NCBI RefSeq assembly: GCF_018143015.1
Contig: NC_054751.1
Span: 30,457,783 to 30,521,782 of the forward strand
DNA length: 64,000 bases
Reading direction: 5' to 3'
From: Lytechinus variegatus
Taxonomy: Eukaryota > Echinodermata > Echinoidea > Temnopleuroida > Toxopneustidae
Made by a program: the position numbers and the translations under genes. Positions 58,301-64,000 of this stretch are shown piece after piece. The first letter of the stretch is position 1. Each line of letters begins with the position of its first letter. Under the pieces are notes generated by a model. It searched no databases. It was not told the DNA's origin and was given only the letters and a program-made list of their open reading frames with translations.

Positions 58301-61300
58301 ATTCTGCCATTGCAGCTCTTGCAAGAACAGGTGGTGTGATGTTGTCCTCCTTCTGTCGGTTCATTGAGGGGAAGTATGCCACTTCAAAATTAACAAGGCA
58401 ACATCGCATGGCACCCTCTATCTCCAGGTTCATCAAACTGGACAACAAAGAGCTTGAAGACCATCCACAGGTGGCAAGACTTAATGAAGTGCAAGGAATT
58501 CCCCGCCGGGTTTACCTCATGAATCATGGTTTGCCATGTTTCAATGCAAGCACACATGAGTTGGAGTTTCTATCAAAGCTCTGTGTCTACCTACTTAAGC
58601 AAGGACATCTGGAAAGTGAGATTACCATTCTTTCCAATTCTGTTGGGCTACGTGATCGTTTCAGGAAGATTAAGGAATTGTCTAAGGTCAGTTCTGAACT
58701 GGTAGATGATTTCCTCGGAGATAATGATATCATACTCTTGGCCACTTTCCGGATGGATGAACCCGGACGTCTCAAAACAAAGGATCGGTTGATGAAGGCT
58801 CTTTCAGTCGCAAAGAAAGGTTTCTATGCAGTTGGCAATTTTGATTTACTTCGTACACAGTGTGATAGAGTACTTCAAGATGCTAAACGTCTGGAAGTGT
58901 TGGGCAAGCAACTACCTTTGACTTGCCGCTATCATGAGAACCAACATGATATTGCTATGAAAGCAGCAGATATCCAGAAGCGGATCGATACTGGTGGATG
59001 CAGTCGTGAGTGTATGGCACGTCTACCCTGTGGCCATAGCTGTAAGCAACCATGCCATAAGCACAACAATAAGAATTTAGGTGATTATAGGTGTGAGCAG
59101 CAATGTCAAAAGTCTATATGCCATGCCGGACATAAATGCACCAAGAAGTGCTTTGAGAAATGTGACAAAAAATGCAACAAAACATCAGAGAGGACCTTAC
59201 AGTGTGGTCATAAACAGGTGACGGAATGTTCTCTAGCCATCGGTAAAATCAAGTGTCGAAGTCCTTGTGAGAAGATCCTGCTATGTGGACATCTTTGTCG
59301 TAACGCTTGTGGGGAACCATGTGCTACACTCTGTCTGGAAATTGTGGAGAGAGAATGGCCATGCAACCATACAGTGAAGGTACGATGTTCGGACACGGAG
59401 GAAACATGCCCCTCTCCATGTCTAGAAGAACTCAAGTGTGGACATCGCTGTCGTGGAACATGCGGGAGCTGCATGAAAGGCCGCCTGCACATCTGCTGTG
59501 AGGAGCCATGTGGCCGGATCTTGGTCTGCGGGCATCAGTGCAAGAGCAGATGCTCCACCGCCTGTCCACCTTGCACAGAGAAGTGCCAGAATAAGTGCAA
59601 GCACAGCCGCTGCACCGATCCCTGCGGGGAACCCTGCATCCCATGTCAGGAGCATTGTGAATGGCAGTGTCCTCATCAGGTTTGCCGACGTGCTTGCTGT
59701 CAACCGTGTGATCGAGAGCCCTGTAAACAACCATGCAAGAAAGAACTGCCATGTGGTCATGGGTGCATTGGTCTCTGTGGGGAACCTTGTCCTAAGAAGT
59801 GCAGATTGTGCCACCATGATGAAGTCACAGAACTGTTCTTTGGAAATGAAGACGAACCAGATGCTAGGTAGGGCAATATTAATGACTCCTTCAGTAACTG
59901 AAATTGAGAAATAAGAAGCTTACAAGGCCACCAAGGCTTTTATATTGATTGGTCTCAATTTGTCTCTCATACATCTTTGACATTTTTGTGCTATAATACA
60001 GAAATAATCCATGTAGAAAAGCGGCCTTACGTCAATATTTATGGTCTCTCAAGAAGTGAATATGTACTAGAAATGAATATTGAAAATTTCTGATCTGCAG
60101 TAGGCCTAATGAACTTTTAATATGATGATATGCTTGCCATGTCTTAATAATAGCTGTACCTTACTAAAAAAAGAAGTTTTAAAGACAAAATTCTGAGGTC
60201 ACAGCAGTTTCTCTTAGTAGAATAATGGAAACTCATTCCAGCCGTTTGAATATTTGTGCTGATGACTTTTGTAAAGCAGGATTTTTCAGACTCGAATTGA
60301 TAGCTTGATCAAACAACTGATATATTCCTGATGTGATGAATTCTTGTTTGGAACTTTTACTGCACTAAATGAAAAAAAAACATCTTCAGTATTCTATTTA
60401 TTAGACTTGGTACACTTCAGAATATTTTAATAGAAGCAATGAACAACATATGATTTGGATGATCTGTTCTGAATTATGAATGGTCTTTTCGGCTGAATTG
60501 GTATCGCTTGATAGATTTTGACATTTTTCTCCTACTCGTTTCATAATTCTTGTCTGTGTAGATTTGTCGAGCTTGAAGACTGTGGTCATGTGATCGAGGT
60601 ACAGGGATTAGACAGGTGGATGATGTCCTCTGGTGATGAAACAGAATCAGAGACAGTTAAAGTAAGTATTTTTATAAACTGGGTTAGATCTTTTAGCATT
60701 TGCATTAACTTTTTTAAGGGTGCTCGGGTAATTGCATATTTAAACACTTAGTTACCCCCCCAACTTTAAATTCAAAATAACACGATTCCCTGTCTCCCCC
60801 TCGAAACTTGCCATATTTTGTCACATCGTACAATGATGCATAGATAAGGGCATGGGGGGGAGAGAACTTTGATTTGCTATACAATACTTAAAGTGTTTCC
60901 CTAGGAACCATTTTACCAAGACTTAATGGTATTGTCTGGGAACTGTGGCTTTCTTTAATTGATTTGACACTTTTCAGGAAAACATCAACAGTCTTTGTAA
61001 ACTGAAATGACAAACCAGAAATTTTACCCAAGTACAAATGTGAGGTTGCAAGTGAATTAAGATTTACCTTTAAGTTATGATTGTGTTTGAGGTTCATATC
61101 AATTATACATTTTTGTTTCTCAGCTCAAAGGATGTCCGAGATGCAACACACCCATCCGTAAAAACCTCCGCTATGGAAACGTGATCAAACGCACCCTTGA
61201 AGACATTGAGGCAGTCAAGAAGAAAATGATGGGTAGCAACGCGGAGATCAAGGAGAAGAAACGTCTTCTAAAGAAGAAGATTGGCCTGCTGGAGAAAATT

Positions 61301-62083
61301 GAAGTCAATGGTCTTTCAGAAGAAGTCATCAGAAATTTCCGGGAGAACATCAATGACTGCCATCATCTGCAGACCTTGGTTTCCCGACTGAACCGATGCA
61401 ACTTCATCCAGGAAGTCATCAATATGCAGTCTCAACTCGATGGTCTTCGACAGCTCCTAGATGGATCATCGACTGAAACGAAGATGCACAAGTCACATCA
61501 AGATATCATTAAATACCGGTGTGAGCCATTGGCAGAACGGCTTGGCAAGATGAAGGGGGGACTGTCCTCTGGAGACCTTGGGCGTTTTGCTGAGCAACAA
61601 ATGAACGATACCTTGACAGAAGTGGTCCGTCTGATCATGGAGTGTGATGCCGCAGGCCTCCTTGTCAATAACTTAAAATGGTGGGACAAGAACCCCTCGT
61701 ACCAAGGTATCCTTATCAAGTTCGACAGCCTCCTTTCCAACCAGAAACCACTCACCCCCGACCAGGAGAATGAGATCAAAGGAATTTTAACACTTATCAA
61801 CAATGTTCTTGGTCATTCGCAGAATACGGCCTTGGCCATTAGTGACAGGGAGCGATTGCAGGTGGTCCATGCAGTTGGTTTAAGCCAAGGCCATTGGTTC
61901 AAGTGTAAAGAAGGTCATGTCTATGCCATTGGTGAATGTGGTGGTGCCATGGAACATGCACGCTGTCCTGAATGCGGTTCCGTCATCGGTGGACAGCGCC
62001 ATCGCCTGACCGACACCAATGAACTTGCTGGAGAGATGGATCGTGCACAGCATGCTGCTTGGTCAAAGGGAGGGCAACAGTGA
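50607..62083 (+). CDS. ZNFX1: NFX1-type zinc finger helicase-like protein, ZNFX1 family (6 coding exons)
   Basis: Coding exons: 50607-51090, 53842-54228, 55058-55301, 55902-59867, 60562-60661, 61124-62083. Phases agree across all five introns, giving 6141 nt and 2046 residues plus TGA (human 1918). An acceptor at 50557-50559 implies a 5' UTR exon starting at 50560. An in-frame TAA at 50586 lies upstream of the ATG, fixing the start. The order from residue 1 is: RGG-rich, P/Q-rich, Armadillo-like, SF1 helicase, NFX1-type fingers, coiled coil, RZ finger. From family knowledge, vertebrate ZNFX1 is an interferon-induced dsRNA sensor and worm ZNFX-1 acts in germ granules for small-RNA inheritance. 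The helicase motifs here are badly eroded (see exon 4), so this is probably a divergent paralogue. The 55302 donor (GCACA then GTATGA) is the least certain junction. The family call is secure; orthology to human ZNFX1 is not. Confidence 0.93.
51150..53048. repeat. Long inverted repeat in ZNFX1 intron 1
   Basis: Arms 51150-51823 and 52374-53048 are inverted copies, about 675 bp each, matching at most positions. They start AGGGTCATTCCAT and run through TCGGTCCGTC, TGGGCGTGACCTTCAACTTT and AGAGAGGAATCCAAAACATG to TTCAGCAATAT. The loop (about 550 bp) holds another transposon. The left arm begins 59 bp after the exon 1 donor. Possibly a foldback transposon; no sure target duplication. Confidence 0.93.
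51938..52363. mobile_element. CAGAG-ended MITE in the loop of the inverted repeat
   Basis: Ends CAGAGATGCCAAG and the complement of CAGAGCTACCAAG. Flanked by ATATTG on both sides (51932-51937 and 52364-52369), a 6-bp duplication as in 27641-27843. It contains GCGTGAGA/TCTCACGC words and the CpG-rich GCGCGCGCAACGCGCGCGCG. Non-coding. Confidence 0.78.
53049..53841. other. Rest of ZNFX1 intron 1
   Basis: Plain AT-rich intron ending in the acceptor TTTCTGCAG. No gene or repeat recognised. Confidence 0.45.
54229..55057. other. ZNFX1 intron 2
   Basis: Donor GTAAGT, acceptor TGAATAG. Contains a possible short MITE at about 54640-54790 with GACAAGTTGACTTATC and GACTTGTCGGATAAAA. Nothing coding. Confidence 0.5.
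55902..59867 (+). CDS. ZNFX1: ZNFX1 exon 4: Armadillo-like region, degenerate SF1 helicase, NFX1 fingers
   Basis: This 3966-bp exon codes residues 373-1694 of the model. The first part aligns by eye with the human ZNFX1 Armadillo-like region (KPSDSMAKLL, SKFLKLHIPQY). The helicase begins at LDGDQYDAVKSAL. Walker A is GGPATGKT at residues 840-847, with Lys846 kept. Motif Ia, TNHALDQ in human, reads DKVTLDH. Motif II, EEAA in human, reads LQAA at 1138-1141, losing both acids. Motif III, GDHQQL, reads GENKSI at 1163-1168. QHRM at 1205-1208 is intact. Motif V, YQGEE, reads FLGDN. Motif VI, ALSRAKKG, reads ALSVAKKG with Val1341 for Arg. From about residue 1403 to the exon end lies a Cys/His-rich array with repeated CGHxC units (about six or seven NFX1-type fingers), ending CGEPCPKKCRLC as in human. 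The exon is fully open, so selection on the protein is likely. Confidence 0.93.
60562..62083 (+). CDS. ZNFX1: ZNFX1 exons 5-6: coiled coil and C-terminal RZ-type finger
   Basis: Exon 5 (60562-60661) continues the split Arg codon of exon 4 into FVELEDCGHVIEVQGLDRWM, closely matching the human order. Exon 6 (61124-62083) opens with GCPRCNTPIRKNLRYG and a Lys/Glu-rich coiled coil (near residues 1750-1790). It ends with the RZ finger at about residues 1982-2016: GHWFKC, then GHVYAIGECGGAM, then CPECG. It closes with EMDRAQHAAWSKG as in vertebrate ZNFX1. The RZ finger is shared with the ubiquitin ligase RNF213, where it is needed for non-canonical ligase activity (family knowledge). All the expected Cys and His are present here, in contrast to the eroded helicase. 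Confidence 0.93.
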
Positions 62084-63654
62084 GGCCTTCAAGTAAACAA
62101 ATTAGGACCTATCATTCCTGATACACTCTTGCTTTCAATTTGTAGATACATATCCATTTTTTCTGTAATCTACATGTATGTTTATGATTCACAAAACATT
62201 TGGTCTTTTTTCATTAATGTTTATATGGAGAGCACAAGCAAATGATTACCATTGGTGAATATAATGGGACTAGGAATCATTTCCGAGGCAATTATAATAC
62301 AGCTATAATTCCAAAATGATGCATTGGGTGATTGTGTCTCTCATCCACTGAATACAGTGCATTATTTGCTTTATATTCCACGTTGGAAACTATCAAGCTC
62401 TCGAAAGGAAAGAGGGATCATATATCCAGCAAAATTTCAAGGCAGAATTTGTTTCAATACATCGAGGAAACAAATAAGTACCCTAGCCACAGTAACAAAA
62501 TCCTTGATTGCTTTAGTGTCTAGTAGTAGCTTAGCTGCAATTAAGATTACGATACATCATACCAGGCATGCAAAACTTTATGATTATTATTATGGAGATT
62601 GACTGCAACAGGCTACATAAAATACTTAGCACACTATTTGGTATGCTGTAAAGCCAAACTTTTGAATATTGGTACATGTATTGTAGCGTTTACATGGTTT
62701 TGATTTTTTTTTTCAATTTTTTCACTCCTCTAAATGTACATGCTATCAAAGTGGAAAATTTCTGAAGTTCTTCCTTGCCCTAAGGCTGGGGAATCCCCTG
62801 AAAGACACCTGCTGCTAATGAAGTAGTTTTCATTCAGTGGCGACGGTTCTACACTCTCCATATATGTTTTTTTTTATATATAACATGAATCAAAGTAAAA
62901 TATTCAGTGGAGATATATTTCATATCATAAGAGATGAAATAACTGGTTTAAATTGTGCAGTTGAATTTTATGAATAGATATATTGCAATATATATGTAAA
63001 ATATTTGATTTACTTTGATATGAGTATATAAAAGAGTGTTTATTTTATCCGAGAGAAAAGTTAATCTAACTTACATTTGAATATTAGTTAGTTTATCATT
63101 GAAGAATACCTGAAATCAAATTCTTATTGTCATGATTATTGTACATAGTATTCAAAAGAAAAAAAATTGCATGTAGTTAACAAAAAGCCATTTATGGTCT
63201 ATAACAGAGTCTTGTTTCATCAACTTGTTGAGTTAAAATTATTGTTATATTGACACTATTTGGTGTGAAATTCAAACTCTGATTTACTGTTTACAGTGAG
63301 TGGGTGCATGTTCTCCTACACCAAATAATTTTCTTTGTTGGTGTTGTTATAACACCTTTTTTCAGTGTTAGTTCAGTTAGTAAAATTGCTATACTTGATC
63401 GGTTGATGTTAAATGTGTCTTGGGGGATACTCTGCATTCGTTATTATGACAAGTTTTTGTGACAGAGCAGTTGAGTTCCCATGGTTGTATTTTGCTTCAA
63501 TGTTGATTATGGAATTTGTGTTTCATTTCACCTAGCCTTATCTCTGATTATATACAGCTGAGGTTTAGAGGTTAGTTCAAAGGCAACCTCAATCGAGGTT
63601 AGCAGTTTGATTCCCTACTGGGGCATGCTTGGTTGAATGAGGCATCTTGTCAAT
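62084..63654 (+). other. ZNFX1 3' flank and presumed 3' UTR
   Basis: AT-rich, no open gene. I cannot pick a polyadenylation site with confidence. A tRNA-like scrap (GGTTAGCAGTTTGATTCCC) lies near 63597. Confidence 0.4.
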
Positions 63655-64000
63655 CAAGTATTTCATAGTAAGGCCTATCATTCACTCTAATCGTTACACC
63701 GGTGTGTTGACTCAGTAGAGTGTCACAACCGGGAGGTCAGGAGTTCAAGGGATAGAGCTTTGTCGACCTGGCGCTGCTAAGTGCCTGTCGGGCCCACAAC
63801 TAATTGGGCAAAAAAGAATTTTCTGAGTATTTTGATTTCACTTCGAACAATAAAATATGGATTTTCATTTTTCCATGCATAAGGAGTATTTCATAGTAAG
63901 GCCTATCATTCACTCTCATTGTTGCACTGGTGTGTTGACTCAGTTAGTAGAGCGTCCGTCTCACAACCGGGAGGTCGGGAGTTCAAGCCCCGGCCACGTC
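63655..64000 (+). mobile_element. Two tandem tRNA-derived SINE copies, second cut by window end
   Basis: Both begin AGTATTTCATAGTAAGGCCT, followed by CATTCACTCT and GGTGTGTTGACTCAGT. The second copy keeps a good tRNA shape: TGACTCAGTTAGTAGAGCG (A-box region), anticodon-like loop CTCACAA (CAC, valine-like) and GGGAGTTCAAGCCCC (B box). The first copy is shortened in the anticodon region and continues into a body ending AACAATAAAATATGG. A tRNA origin is clear; a working tRNA gene is unlikely. Confidence 0.72.

Noticed and set aside
59422-59817. Minus-strand open frames opposite the ZNFX1 zinc fingers
   Set aside because: Shadow of a Cys-rich exon; the plus-strand frame is clearly the real one.
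63919-64000. A functional tRNA-Val gene
   Set aside because: The 5' acceptor side does not clearly pair, the window cuts the end, and the same sequence is repeated upstream as a SINE.

Overview
The window reads as a stretch of animal nuclear DNA. It has AT-rich, intron-rich genes with canonical GT-AG junctions, three clearly animal proteins, and a dense load of small DNA transposons, tRNA-derived SINEs and simple repeats. The repeat mix resembles what I know from echinoderm (sea urchin-like) genomes. That species guess is inference; nothing here fixes it.

Left part (about 3.0-24.3 kb): two housekeeping genes stand head to head. MRPS26 (a mitochondrial small ribosomal subunit protein) is on the minus strand in 4 coding exons at 9379-3013. 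NAGK (N-acetyl-D-glucosamine kinase) is on the plus strand in 10 coding exons at 9805-24342. They share a 425-bp gap that is probably a bidirectional promoter. Both reading frames join perfectly across all the introns proposed. NAGK carries two dead exon copies in its introns: one of exon 2 at about 11.5 kb and one of exon 5 at about 16.9 kb.

Middle (24.3-50.5 kb): I find no host gene. It is a graveyard of mobile DNA. There are several short hAT-like elements with readable target-site duplications, and an approximately 550-bp family with CCCGGGGG ends that recurs through the window. About 28-37 kb is an array-like zone built around a 19-bp hairpin word, with a truncated LINE inserted in it. 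A 4.8-kb Gypsy-type LTR element lies on the minus strand, and there are tandem repeats and long pyrimidine tracts.

Right part (50.5-62.1 kb): a six-coding-exon ZNFX1-type gene encodes about 2046 residues. The order is an RGG-rich and P/Q-rich N-terminus, an Armadillo-like region, an SF1 helicase, an NFX1-type zinc-finger array, a coiled coil and an RZ finger. The Walker A lysine is kept, but motif Ia, the Walker B acids, motif III, motif V and the motif VI arginine are all changed, so this looks like a pseudo-helicase form of ZNFX1. Its first coding intron holds a long inverted repeat of about 675 bp per arm. Such a transcript would fold into long double-stranded RNA inside a gene whose relatives act in dsRNA sensing and small-RNA inheritance. 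The window ends in two SINE copies in tandem.

The helicase state of the ZNFX1 protein, the intronic hairpin, the NAGK exon duplications and a few transposon families with unusual ends are the points most worth a second look.
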